Shown here: positions 43,653 through 51,965 of the stretch, piece by piece
Layout of the letters: every line of letters begins with the position of its first letter
Numbering within the stretch: position 1 is the stretch's first letter
From: JBCBKU01 sp965267475
GTDB taxonomy: Bacteria; Pseudomonadota; Alphaproteobacteria; Rhodobacterales; Rhodobacteraceae
DNA length: 64,000 nt
Assembly (NCBI GenBank): GCA_965267475.1
Contig: OZ254079.1
Coordinates: forward strand, 1,054,001-1,118,000
Direction: 5' to 3'
The notes under the pieces: generated by a model
Databases searched by the model: none
Told to the model about the DNA's origin: nothing
Seen by the model: only the letters and a program-made list of their open reading frames with translations
Program-made: the position numbers and the translations under genes

Positions 43653-44036
43653 TTAAGGCTGGTCGCCCGCGCGGCAGCCTTCGTGATGGCGGAGGAGATC
43701 GTCAAGCATCCATGAGATATCCTCGATCTCTTCCGCTACGATATGGACCACACCGCCTTCGCGCTGAACCCGGCCGGTGACCTTCAGACAGCGACCCGCG
43801 ATCACGGCGCGGCGGAATTTTTCATAAAGCGCACGCCAGACCACGATATTCGAGACGCCGGTCTCATCCTCAAGCGTGATGAAGATCACCCCCTTGGCCG
43901 TACCGGGGCGCTGGCGGACCAGAACCAGCCCTGCAACCGCCACCCGCGCGCCATTCGGCGGCAGATCCAACTGATCATGGGGCAGGCAGGCCGGAGGGCG
44001 GGGCCATGCTGTACGAAGAGCAGGGGTGGCGGACAT
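43653..44036 (-). pseudogene. dnaE2: C-terminal remnant of error-prone DNA polymerase DnaE2
   Basis: A 127-residue frame whose residues 30-110 match the OB-fold at the extreme C-terminus of DnaE2: VAVAGLVLVRQRPGTAKGV, IFITLEDETGVSNIVVW and QREGGVVHIVAEEIEDIS. Full DnaE2 has more than 1000 residues, so the polymerase domains are missing. The frame is intact and starts with ATG directly after a LexA box, so a small SOS-induced protein could still be made. The first 25 residues may derive from the deletion junction or from another gene of the lost imuAB-dnaE2 operon. Either a pseudogene remnant or a repurposed OB-fold protein is possible. Confidence 0.8.
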
Positions 44037-44038
44037 GA

Positions 44039-44053
44039 GAACAAAAATAGAAC
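44039..44053 (-). promoter_or_regulatory. LexA (SOS) box, GAAC-N7-GAAC
   Basis: GAAC at 44039-44042 and GAAC at 44050-44053 are separated by exactly seven A/T-rich bases; on the minus strand this is the alphaproteobacterial LexA site GTTC-N7-GTTC. It ends three bases before the ATG of the DnaE2 remnant, and imuAB-dnaE2 is a known LexA target. Confidence 0.82.
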
Positions 44054-44154
44054 ATTTTTCCGATTTCGCAAGTTTGAACGCTCGTGTTGAAATCGGGCTG
44101 GTCCCGCCCAGTTCGCTTGTCTAGGAAAGACGTCGAGATTTCAGGGACAGCGAC

Positions 44155-44478
44155 ATGGCGAAGATCACTTATATCGAACACAACGGCACCGAACATGTGG
44201 TGGATGTGCCAAACGGCCTGACCGTTATGGAAGGTGCGCGGGACAACAACATTCCCGGAATCGAGGCCGATTGCGGCGGGGCCTGCGCCTGTTCGACCTG
44301 CCATGTCTATGTGCATCCCGATTGGGTGGGAAAGCTGCCCGAAAAGGACGCGATGGAAGAGGATATGCTCGATTTCGCGTACGAGCCGAACCCAGAGCGG
44401 TCCCGGCTGACCTGTCAGCTCAAAGTGTCGGACGCGCTTGATGGCTTGGTCGTGCAGATGCCGGAGAAGCAGATTTGA
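44155..44478 (+). CDS. 2Fe-2S ferredoxin (adrenodoxin type)
   Basis: A 107-residue electron carrier of the adrenodoxin/putidaredoxin group. The cluster ligands are Cys40, Cys46 and Cys49 (EADCGGACACSTCHVYV) and the Cys of SRLTCQLKV near residue 86. EDMLDFA and the C-terminal DGLVVQMPEKQ are typical. Such ferredoxins serve iron-sulfur assembly or P450-type systems, but the partner is not in the window. It is divergent from the DnaE2 remnant. The stop overlaps the TTG start of the next gene. Confidence 0.94.
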   Translation: MAKITYIEHNGTEHVVDVPNGLTVMEGARDNNIPGIEADCGGACACSTCHVYVHPDWVGKLPEKDAMEEDMLDFAYEPNPERSRLTCQLKVSDALDGLVVQMPEKQI

Positions 44479-45173
44479 TCCGCCTGGCGCTGGCACTTTG
44501 GCTGGTGGCGGCCCCGGTCCTGGCGCAGGACGTGACAGCGGCCCGGTACGAGGACCCGACAGACCGGTATGCCCATGGCGTTCTGGGGGACGCGATAGAA
44601 CATGGCACGCTGGTTATGGAGATCCAAGGCGGGCGCCAATTGCGCCTGGTTCTGCCGGACCGGAAAGTCTTTGAGGACACCGAACCGCGTCTTTTTGACG
44701 TTGATGGGGACGGAGACCGCGAAGTGATCGTTGTCGAGAGTGACAACACCAGGGGCGCGCGGCTGTCGGTCTATGGCCCCGAAGGGTTGGTGGCCGCGAC
44801 AGCGCATATCGGACAAGCGTTCCGGTGGCTGGCGCCGGTCGGCATCGGCGCGGCGGATCTGGACGGGGACGGCGCGGTCGAGATCGCCTTTGTGGACCGG
44901 CCGCATCTGGCCAAGACGTTGCGGGTCTTTCGTTATGCGGATGGGCAATTGTCCGAACTTGCATCACTGCCGGGTGTAACGAACCACCGGATCGGCGAAC
45001 GTGACATTGCGGGTGGGATACGCGATTGCGGGAACGGTCCCGAAATGATCGTCGCGGATGCGGCCTGGCGCGAGGTTTTGTCTGTTCGGTTCGACGGAAA
45101 GTCCCTTAGCCCGGTTGGCATTGGCGCTCATCGGGGGCGCGACAGTTTCGCCATGGCGATGGCGTGTAAGTGA
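44475..45173 (+). CDS. Secreted FG-GAP/VCBS-repeat protein
   Basis: A 232-residue protein with a signal peptide (LALALWLVAAPVLAQ) followed by beta-propeller-like FG-GAP repeats. The calcium-binding-like segments DVDGDGDREVIVVES near residue 77 and GAADLDGDGAVEIAFVDR near residue 127 are the clearest. The start is TTG at 44475, overlapping the ferredoxin stop (TTGA), so the two are coupled. Its periplasmic role is unknown. One copy of the intergenic repeat follows. Confidence 0.82.
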   Translation: MIRLALALWLVAAPVLAQDVTAARYEDPTDRYAHGVLGDAIEHGTLVMEIQGGRQLRLVLPDRKVFEDTEPRLFDVDGDGDREVIVVESDNTRGARLSVYGPEGLVAATAHIGQAFRWLAPVGIGAADLDGDGAVEIAFVDRPHLAKTLRVFRYADGQLSELASLPGVTNHRIGERDIAGGIRDCGNGPEMIVADAAWREVLSVRFDGKSLSPVGIGAHRGRDSFAMAMACK

Positions 45174-45180
45174 GCCGCTG

Positions 45181-45249
45181 TTGAAGTGCGCGCCTGCGGC
45201 GCATTCCTTTCTCTTGTCGGCGGCCTCCGGCCTTCTCCTCGCGCCGCCC
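45181..45249 (+). repeat. Intergenic repeat family, copy C
   Basis: It begins TTGAAGTGCGCGCCTGCGGC, continues CCTTTCTCTTGTCGGCGGCC and ends CTCCTCGCGCCGCCCC. It sits just after the FG-GAP gene stop, between convergent genes. Confidence 0.85.
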
Positions 45250-45309
45250 CGCCGCACTCACGGTTTCGATTTTTCAAGGGGCGAATGGCCGTCGGCCGTG
45301 AAAGCGCGG

Positions 45310-46569
45310 CTATTTTGCAAGCGCGCGCCATCCGATGTCGCGGCGGTGGACGCCTTCCGGCCAATCGATGGCGTCAACCAGGGCATAGGCCCGGTCACGC
45401 GCCTCATTTAGCGTCTTGCCGCGGCCGGTTGCGTTCAGGACGCGCCCGCCATTGGACAGGATGCGTCGTTTCTCAGTTTTTGTGCCCGCATGAAACACCT
45501 GGGCCCCGCTATCGGCAGGTAGCGCGCCCAGCCCCCTGATTTCGCTGCCCTTTCCGTAGGGCCCAGGGTACCCATTCGCGGCCAGAACCACCGTCAGCGC
45601 ATGGTCGTCCGCCCAATTCACCTGCATTTCCGACAGGCGCCCTTCCGCAGCAGCCTCGATCAGGTCCAGCACCTGGGCGCCAAGCCGCATCATTAGGACC
45701 TGCGTTTCGGGATCGCCAAAGCGGACATTGAATTCAACCAGTCTGGGCGCGTCGTTCTGGATCATCAATCCGACGAACAGCACGCCCTGGAATGGGGTGC
45801 CGCGTCGGGCCATTTCGGCCAATGCGGGGTGGACGATCCGGTCCATGGTGCGTTGCATGACGAGTTCCGTCATGACAGGCGCGGGGGAATAGGCGCCCAT
45901 CCCGCCTGTATTCGGTCCTGTGTCGCCTTCGCCGATACGCTTATGGTCCTGAGCCGTGCCCATGGGCAGAGCGGTTGTCCCATCGCAAAGGACGAAGAAC
46001 GAGGCCTCTTCGCCCTCCATAAATTCCTCGATCACCACGGGTGCCGACGCGTCATCGGCGTAAATCGCATCCAGCGCCGCGAGGGCTTCGCCTTCGCTCA
46101 TTGCCACAGTCACACCCTTGCCCGCAGCCAAGCCGTCGGCTTTGACCACAATGGGCGCGCCGGTGGTATTCACATAGCTTCGTGCCGAGGGCAGATCGGT
46201 GAAATGGGCCCAAGCTGCGGTGGGCACCTTGGCCGCGTCGCAGATGTCTTTCGCAAAGCTCTTTGACGCTTCAAGCTGCGCTGCCGCGCCAGACGGTCCG
46301 AACACCAGAAAGCCGGCAGCGCGCAACCGGTCCGCCACGCCCGCGGCAAGCGGCGCCTCGGGCCCGATGATCACCAGATCCACGGCGTTCTCGCCTGCGA
46401 ATTCAGCCACGGCACCGCCATTCTCGATATCGATATCCGCACAATCCGCGATCTCGGCGATCCCGGCATTTCCAGGCGCCACGATCAGTCTGTCGCACTT
46501 CGGATTGGCATTCACGGCCCAGGCGAGCGCGTGTTCACGCCCCCCGCCGCCAAGGATCAGAATGTTCAT
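45310..46569 (-). CDS. purD: Phosphoribosylamine-glycine ligase
   Basis: A 419-residue ATP-grasp enzyme that makes glycinamide ribonucleotide in purine synthesis. The N-terminal MNILILGGGGREHALAW, the segment VIIGPEAPLAAG near residue 63, and the ATP-grasp parts IVVKADGLAAGKGV and NTGGMGAYSPAPV are diagnostic. EFNVRFGDPETQVLMMRL holds metal ligands near residue 286. The start at 46569 is fixed by the conserved N-terminus. It is divergent from xseA with 71 bases between starts. Confidence 0.96.
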   Translation of the reverse strand: MNILILGGGGREHALAWAVNANPKCDRLIVAPGNAGIAEIADCADIDIENGGAVAEFAGENAVDLVIIGPEAPLAAGVADRLRAAGFLVFGPSGAAAQLEASKSFAKDICDAAKVPTAAWAHFTDLPSARSYVNTTGAPIVVKADGLAAGKGVTVAMSEGEALAALDAIYADDASAPVVIEEFMEGEEASFFVLCDGTTALPMGTAQDHKRIGEGDTGPNTGGMGAYSPAPVMTELVMQRTMDRIVHPALAEMARRGTPFQGVLFVGLMIQNDAPRLVEFNVRFGDPETQVLMMRLGAQVLDLIEAAAEGRLSEMQVNWADDHALTVVLAANGYPGPYGKGSEIRGLGALPADSGAQVFHAGTKTEKRRILSNGGRVLNATGRGKTLNEARDRAYALVDAIDWPEGVHRRDIGWRALAK

Positions 46570-46640
46570 GGACTGCCCCGCTTTTCCCCGCCTGCGGTGC
46601 GTTCTAAGCTTGGTCAAAGTCTGGAACAAGGGACCTGTCC

Positions 46641-48146
46641 ATGTCCGATCTGATCGACGATCCGCAGCCCGGCGAGAACGCGCCAGAATTTTCCGTGTCC
46701 GAGATATCGGGCGCGTTGAAGCGTGTGATCGAAGGCGAATTTGGCCGCGTTCGTGTGAAGGGGGAAGTGGGACGGGTCTTCCGCGCCCGCTCGGGGCATC
46801 TCTATTACGATCTGAAGGACGATAAATCCGTTCTTGCCTGCACAACCTGGAAAGGTCAGATCGGCCAATTGGCCGTCGAGCCCGAAGAAGGGCTTGAGGT
46901 TGTGGCCACCGGGCGGCTTACGACGTTTTCCGCCCAGTCGAAGTACAATCTGAACGTCGACGGGCTTTCGGTGGCGGGCGTCGGAGCTCTGATGGCGATG
47001 TTGGAGAAGCGTAAAAAGGCGCTTTCGGCGGAAGGGCTGTTCGACGAGGCGCGGAAGAAGCCGCTGCCCTACCTGCCCGAAGTGATCGGTGTGGTCACAT
47101 CGCCGTCCGGCGCGGTGATCCGCGATATCTTGCACAGGCTTCGCGACCGCTTCCCGCGCAAGGTTCTGGTCTGGCCGGTCGCGGTTCAGGGGGAACGATG
47201 CGCCCCCGAAGTGTCGGCGGCGATCCAGGGGTTCAACGCCTTGACGCCTGGGGGCAGCCTTCCCCGGCCCGACCTGATTATTGTGGCGCGGGGCGGCGGC
47301 TCGATCGAGGATCTTTGGGGGTTCAACGAAGAAGCGGTGGTGCGCGCCGCGGCCGCGTCGGACATCCCGCTGATTTCGGCTGTGGGGCACGAGACCGATA
47401 CAACGCTGATCGACTTTGCATCAGACAGGCGCGCCCCGACACCAACGGCCGCCGCGGAATTGGCGGTGCCTGTGCGGATCGAGCTTCTGGCCTGGCTTCG
47501 CGACGCAGGCGCCCGGTTGACCCGTGCCACTGGGCAGCTCGTTACACGGCGGAGCGAAAGGCTAGGAGATCTTGCACGCGCCTTGCCGCGACCGGATGCG
47601 CTTTTGTCGGCGCCCCGGCAGAGATTGGATCTTGGTTCAGCGCGGCTACCAATGGCGCTTAGATCTGCTGCGGAACGGAAGCGGCGGCGGCTGGATCAAA
47701 GCGCCGGCGCGCTTCGCCCCGCTGCCCTGACCTTGGCGCTGAGAACCCGTCGTGAACGGCTGGAGCGGTTGTCGGCGCGACTGGCACCGGCGCTTGACAG
47801 GCTCAGACGCGATCGAGCCCGGGATGCCGAAAAGGCGCGATCCGAGCTCGCGCGCCTTGGCGCGCGGATGCCGATCGCTTGGAGCCGCCTTCAGGCGCAA
47901 AAGGCCGAACGGCTTGAGGCCACGGATCGGTTGCGGGGAACCCTTGGTTACGAAGCCACTCTGGCGCGCGGCTATGCGGTTGCCTGGGGCGACAGTGTGG
48001 TCGTCACCACGACCCAAGCCGCCCAGTCGGCCAAAGAGATTGAGATCCAGTTCGCCGATGGTCGCTTCAAACCAGGCGGGGGTGCAAAACCCGCGAAACC
48101 CGGCAAGCCGAAAGAAAACCCACCGGATCAGGGCTCCTTGTTTTGA
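46641..48146 (+). CDS. xseA: Exodeoxyribonuclease VII large subunit
   Basis: A 501-residue XseA, the catalytic subunit of exonuclease VII, which digests single-stranded DNA. The N-terminal OB-fold (residues 15-115) contains VKGEVGRVFRARSGHLYYDL. The catalytic domain includes VITSPSGAVI-like VVTSPSGAVIRDILHRL and IVARGGGSIEDLWGFNEE near residues 150-230, with the conserved SAVGHETDTTLIDFASD. A long Arg-rich coiled-coil region follows. xseB is not adjacent. The C-terminus ends in a Lys/Pro-rich tail. Confidence 0.95.
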   Translation: MSDLIDDPQPGENAPEFSVSEISGALKRVIEGEFGRVRVKGEVGRVFRARSGHLYYDLKDDKSVLACTTWKGQIGQLAVEPEEGLEVVATGRLTTFSAQSKYNLNVDGLSVAGVGALMAMLEKRKKALSAEGLFDEARKKPLPYLPEVIGVVTSPSGAVIRDILHRLRDRFPRKVLVWPVAVQGERCAPEVSAAIQGFNALTPGGSLPRPDLIIVARGGGSIEDLWGFNEEAVVRAAAASDIPLISAVGHETDTTLIDFASDRRAPTPTAAAELAVPVRIELLAWLRDAGARLTRATGQLVTRRSERLGDLARALPRPDALLSAPRQRLDLGSARLPMALRSAAERKRRRLDQSAGALRPAALTLALRTRRERLERLSARLAPALDRLRRDRARDAEKARSELARLGARMPIAWSRLQAQKAERLEATDRLRGTLGYEATLARGYAVAWGDSVVVTTTQAAQSAKEIEIQFADGRFKPGGGAKPAKPGKPKENPPDQGSLF

Positions 48147-48195
48147 GCGCGAGTGTATTAGTTTTGGATCAAGGTTTTTGTACCCGCGCGTCCGG

Positions 48196-48600
48196 TCAGA
48201 CGCCGATCTTCGGGCCAAGGCACATCAAGGGTTCTTCACTGCTGAGCGTTTCGTAAAGCTGGGTCGCGTCTGGATTTTCGCCGAATGTTGCGGACAGGCC
48301 GCCCGCATGTTCGAAAAACCGCCAACACTGCGGGTCCTCGATATTCTCATAGACAAAGCAGATCAGCTCACCTGCCGGATACCAGCGGCCATCCTGACAT
48401 TCACCATCCAGATACGACCAGCGCACCCGCCGGTTCGACAGGTATTCCTCGATCCCGTAGGCAATACCGCCTTCCGCATAATAGAGCGTTTTCCCACGCG
48501 TATACTGGTCGAACTGCTCGGCCGTCATCGGTTCTGCGGCCTGAACAGCAGACGCGCCGGTCGCCAGAATGACGGTGGCCATGAGGATCTGTTTCATCAT
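48196..48600 (-). CDS. Small secreted protein of unknown function
   Basis: A 134-residue protein with a signal peptide (MKQILMATVILATGASAVQA) and a mature domain with three cysteines (C near ECQDG, LICFVYEN and QCWRFFEH). Aromatic residues are frequent, as in YYAEGGIAYG and RRVRWSYLDG. I do not recognise the family. It is divergent from the diaphorase gene. Either of the first two Met codons could be the start. Confidence 0.7.
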   Translation of the reverse strand: MMKQILMATVILATGASAVQAAEPMTAEQFDQYTRGKTLYYAEGGIAYGIEEYLSNRRVRWSYLDGECQDGRWYPAGELICFVYENIEDPQCWRFFEHAGGLSATFGENPDATQLYETLSSEEPLMCLGPKIGV

Positions 48601-48767
48601 GGGTGCACCCTGACACAGCGCGACGCGCGCGGCCAGAATTGGATGAACAAAAGGTTAACAAAGCGGCTTCCTGCCAGTTTGCGAAAATCGACCCGCCAGG
48701 TGTCGTTTTGGGACTGGCTTCGGCGGCGCGCTGGCGTAACCTTTCGCAACAGAAGATGAGGGCGCCC

Positions 48768-50453
48768 ATGGCACTGGATGACAAGGCAAAACCGTGGAAA
48801 TCCGGTCGCGGCAAGGGCCGAAAGACGCCTAAGGGACGCCAGTTGGAAGAAAACGCCTGGGAAGAGCTGCGCGCGCTTCTGGGCGACCGTCCGCGGCGAC
48901 GCGATTTGCTGATCGAATATCTGCACCTGATCCAGGATACCTATGGCTACTTGTCCGCGGCACATCTTCGGGCCTTGGCCGAGGAAATGCGGCTGTCCAT
49001 GGCCGAGGTCTGGGAAGTTGCGTCCTTTTACGCCCATTTCGATCTGGTCAGGGAAGATGAAGCCCCGCCTCCTGCGTTGACGATCCGTGTGTGCGATAGC
49101 CTGTCCTGCGAATTGGCGGGCGCGCAGGCGTTGATGGATGCCCTGACGGAAGGTCTTGATCCGGATCAGGTCCGCGTGGTCCGCGCCCCCTGCATGGGGC
49201 GCTGCGATACAGCGCCGGTCCTGGAACTGGGCCACAACCATATCGACGCGGCGACCCCCGCCAAGGTCGATGCCGCAATCGCGGCAGGCGATACCCACGC
49301 GCATCTGCCGGAATATCAGGGTTTCGACGCCTATGTGGCAGAAGGCGGCTATGCCACGCTTTCGGCCCTGCGGGAAAACGGCGATTGGGAGGATGTGCAA
49401 TCCCGGATCGCGGACAGCGGGTTGCGCGGGCTTGGCGGTGCCGGATTCCCATCCGGGCGCAAATGGGGATTTGTCCGCGGTTATTCCGGTCCGCGATATG
49501 TGGCCGTGAACGGGGACGAGGGTGAGCCGGGGACCTTCAAGGACCGCTTCTACCTTGAACGGGTGCCGCATCTCTTCCTTGAGGGGATGTTGATTGCAGC
49601 CTGGGCGGTCGAGGCCGAAACGGCATTTATCTACATGCGCGATGAATACCCCGCGGTTCTTGAAATCCTGCGCCGGGAAATCCGAGCCCTCGAAGAAGCC
49701 ATGATCGTGGCACCGGGATATATCGATCTGCGCCGGGGTGCGGGCGCCTATATCTGCGGCGAAGAAAGCGCGATGATCGAATCCATCGAAGGCAAACGCG
49801 GTCTGCCGCGCCATCGCCCGCCATATGTGGCCGAGGTCGGCGTCTTCGGGCGTCCGACCCTTGTTCACAACGTCGAAACGCTTCATTGGATTGCCCGGAT
49901 TTGCCGCGAAGGTCCTGAAATTCTGAACGGGACCGAAAAGAACGGACGCGTTGGATTGCGAAGCTTCTCCGTCTCGGGACGCGTCGCCAATCCCGGCGTC
50001 TATCTGCTGCCATCCGGTTCGACGATCATGGATATCATCGACGCGGCGGGCGGCATGGCTGCGGGGCATGTGTTCAAGGCCTATCAACCAGGCGGACCGT
50101 CTTCGGGGCTTTTGCCCGCGACAATCAATGACGTGCCCCTGGATTTCGACACGTTGCAGCCCCTTGGTTCGTTCATTGGCTCGGCTGCGGTCGTTGTTCT
50201 CTCCGACCAAGACAGCGCCAAGGCGGCCGCGCTGAACATGCTGCGGTTCTTTGAGGACGAAAGTTGCGGTCAATGCACGCCATGCCGTGTCGGTTGCGAG
50301 AAGGCCGTCAAGCTCATGCAAGCTGACAAGTGGGACCTGGAGCTTCTGGAGGACCTGTGCCGGACCATGGAGGACGCGTCGATCTGTGGCCTCGGGCAGG
50401 CGGCTCCAAACCCCATTCGCCTGACCGCACGCCATTTCGCCGAGGAGATTTGA
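48768..50453 (+). CDS. NuoE-NuoF fusion: formate dehydrogenase-type diaphorase subunit
   Basis: A 561-residue flavoprotein fusing a NuoE-like 2Fe-2S domain with a NuoF-like NADH/FMN/4Fe-4S domain. The 2Fe-2S ligands are Cys109, Cys114, Cys142 and Cys146 (RVCDSLSCE and APCMGRCD). The NuoF part shows LGGAGFPSGRKW (nucleotide), NGDEGEPGTFKDR (FMN), GAGAYICGEESAM and the 4Fe-4S motif ESCGQCTPCRVGC near residue 503. Such fusions are the beta subunit of NAD-dependent formate dehydrogenase in Rhodobacterales. The molybdenum alpha subunit normally next to it is absent here; ftsY follows. The start at 48768 follows GAGGGCGCCC. Confidence 0.88.
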   Translation: MALDDKAKPWKSGRGKGRKTPKGRQLEENAWEELRALLGDRPRRRDLLIEYLHLIQDTYGYLSAAHLRALAEEMRLSMAEVWEVASFYAHFDLVREDEAPPPALTIRVCDSLSCELAGAQALMDALTEGLDPDQVRVVRAPCMGRCDTAPVLELGHNHIDAATPAKVDAAIAAGDTHAHLPEYQGFDAYVAEGGYATLSALRENGDWEDVQSRIADSGLRGLGGAGFPSGRKWGFVRGYSGPRYVAVNGDEGEPGTFKDRFYLERVPHLFLEGMLIAAWAVEAETAFIYMRDEYPAVLEILRREIRALEEAMIVAPGYIDLRRGAGAYICGEESAMIESIEGKRGLPRHRPPYVAEVGVFGRPTLVHNVETLHWIARICREGPEILNGTEKNGRVGLRSFSVSGRVANPGVYLLPSGSTIMDIIDAAGGMAAGHVFKAYQPGGPSSGLLPATINDVPLDFDTLQPLGSFIGSAAVVVLSDQDSAKAAALNMLRFFEDESCGQCTPCRVGCEKAVKLMQADKWDLELLEDLCRTMEDASICGLGQAAPNPIRLTARHFAEEI

Positions 50454-50657
50454 CGAAGGCCCGGGTCACTCTGACCGTGCGGACAACCGTTTGACCGAGT
50501 ACCGGCGCAAGGATCGGGACGCTCTGGTGTGCTACACCGTGCCGCGGGACGCGGCGGATTAACCGGCGTTACGCTGGCACCTGCCACATGTCCCTAGGCT
50601 CATCTGATCCCTTTTCCATCGGCAATTATGCGATTAGGTGATGGAGGCGGAGGCGCA
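50454..50657. other. Interval between the diaphorase gene and ftsY
   Basis: This 204-base stretch holds two short TTG-started frames, at 50450 (15 codons) and overlapping its stop (23 codons, ending TAA near 50564), but neither resembles a known protein. No terminator with a T run was seen. TGGAGGCGGAGGCGCA just before 50658 is the ftsY ribosome-binding site. Confidence 0.4.
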
Positions 50658-51965
50658 ATGTCATTTTTCAAGAAACTCAAAGACCGGTTGTGGAAGTCGT
50701 CGTCCAAATTGGACGAGGGTATCGACGCGATCGTTCGGGATGGCGGCGAGGAAGAGCCCGGCGAAGCGGCAGAGATTGATCTTGGGCCCAAGCATGTCGA
50801 TGAGACGGACCTGGCCGCCCCGGTCAAAACGGAACCGGTGGCGGAGCAGACCGCAGAAGACCCAATCCCCGAGCCGGAGCCCATGCCAGAACCCGCGCCG
50901 GAGAATGATCCGGAGCAGGTCGCCGCGCCGGAGGATGAGCCCGCCCCAGAAATTACGAATCCTCCGGATCGTATCGCTGAAGCCGATGAGGTATCGGTGG
51001 CGCATGAGCCGGATCCTGAGCCCGAGCCGGTGCCCGAACCTGTGCCCGTGTCTGAGGCGCCGAAACCCGGTCTGATCGGAAGACTTTTGGGCAGGAGCGG
51101 GCAATCTTCGGCACCTGTGATCCGGCGAACGGTCGATGACGACATGCTCGAAGGCCTTGAAGACCTGCTGATCACCTCGGATATGGGGGTCGACACCTCG
51201 ATGCGGGTGACGGCGAACTTGGCGGAGAGCCATCTGGGTCGAAAGCTGTCGGGGGCCGAGATAAAAGAGGTTCTTGCGGCCGAAATCACCCGGATCATGG
51301 AGCCCGTGGCCCGTCCGCTTCCGATTTATCCCAAACGCCCGCAAGTTGTGCTGGTGGTCGGTGTCAACGGGTCCGGCAAAACCACGACCATCGGAAAACT
51401 TGCCAGCCAGTTTCGCGCTGCGGGCAAATCGGTGGTGATTGCCGCGGGCGATACTTTCCGTGCCGCAGCGGTCGAACAACTGCAGGTCTGGGGCGACCGG
51501 GCTGGAGTGCCTGTTCTGACCGCGCCCGAAGGGTCCGATCCCGCAAGCCTTGCCTTCGACGCAATGACCAAGGCCGAGGCCGACGGCGCCGACCTTCTTC
51601 TGATCGACACGGCAGGGCGCCTTCAGAACCGTGCCGATCTTATGGAAGAACTGGCCAAGATCGTCCGGGTCATTCGCAAGAAAGACCCCGAGGCGCCGCA
51701 CAACACTCTTCTGGTTCTGGACGCGACGACCGGCCAGAACGCCGTCAGTCAGGTCGAGATCTTCCAGAAGCTCTCGGATGTCTCGGGTCTTGTCATGACA
51801 AAGCTCGACGGAACCGCGAAGGGTGGCGTGCTTGTGTCTCTGGCCGACAAGTTCGGTCTGCCCATCCATGCCATCGGTGTGGGCGAACAGATCGATGACT
51901 TGTCACCCTTTGATCCCGAAGACTTCGCGCGGGCTTTGACCGGTGCTTGGGGGGATGCCGCGTGA
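50658..51965 (+). CDS. ftsY: Signal recognition particle receptor FtsY
   Basis: A 435-residue SRP GTPase that docks the signal recognition particle at the membrane. The first residues (MSFFKKLKDRLWKSSSKLDE) form a basic amphipathic helix. An acidic, Pro-rich A region with EPEP-type repeats (about residues 30-135) follows, then the N domain and G domain. G motifs are GVNGSGKTTTIGKLA (G1), AGDTFRAAAVEQL (G2), LIDTAGRLQ (G3), TKLDGTAKGG (G4) and GVGEQIDDLSPF at the end. The next gene's GTG overlaps its stop. Confidence 0.96.
   Translation: MSFFKKLKDRLWKSSSKLDEGIDAIVRDGGEEEPGEAAEIDLGPKHVDETDLAAPVKTEPVAEQTAEDPIPEPEPMPEPAPENDPEQVAAPEDEPAPEITNPPDRIAEADEVSVAHEPDPEPEPVPEPVPVSEAPKPGLIGRLLGRSGQSSAPVIRRTVDDDMLEGLEDLLITSDMGVDTSMRVTANLAESHLGRKLSGAEIKEVLAAEITRIMEPVARPLPIYPKRPQVVLVVGVNGSGKTTTIGKLASQFRAAGKSVVIAAGDTFRAAAVEQLQVWGDRAGVPVLTAPEGSDPASLAFDAMTKAEADGADLLLIDTAGRLQNRADLMEELAKIVRVIRKKDPEAPHNTLLVLDATTGQNAVSQVEIFQKLSDVSGLVMTKLDGTAKGGVLVSLADKFGLPIHAIGVGEQIDDLSPFDPEDFARALTGAWGDAA

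Noticed and set aside
48597..50435. 612-codon open frame antisense to the NuoE-NuoF fusion
   Set aside because: It is a shadow of a highly conserved gene with intact cofactor motifs; the His/Arg-rich translation matches nothing.
50450..50564. Two short TTG-started frames between the diaphorase gene and ftsY
   Set aside because: They overlap in TTGA style but are very short, have no match and no ribosome-binding sequence; conservation data would be needed.
50661..51869. 402-codon open frame antisense to ftsY
   Set aside because: ftsY shows all GTPase motifs in order; the antisense frame is a high-GC shadow.
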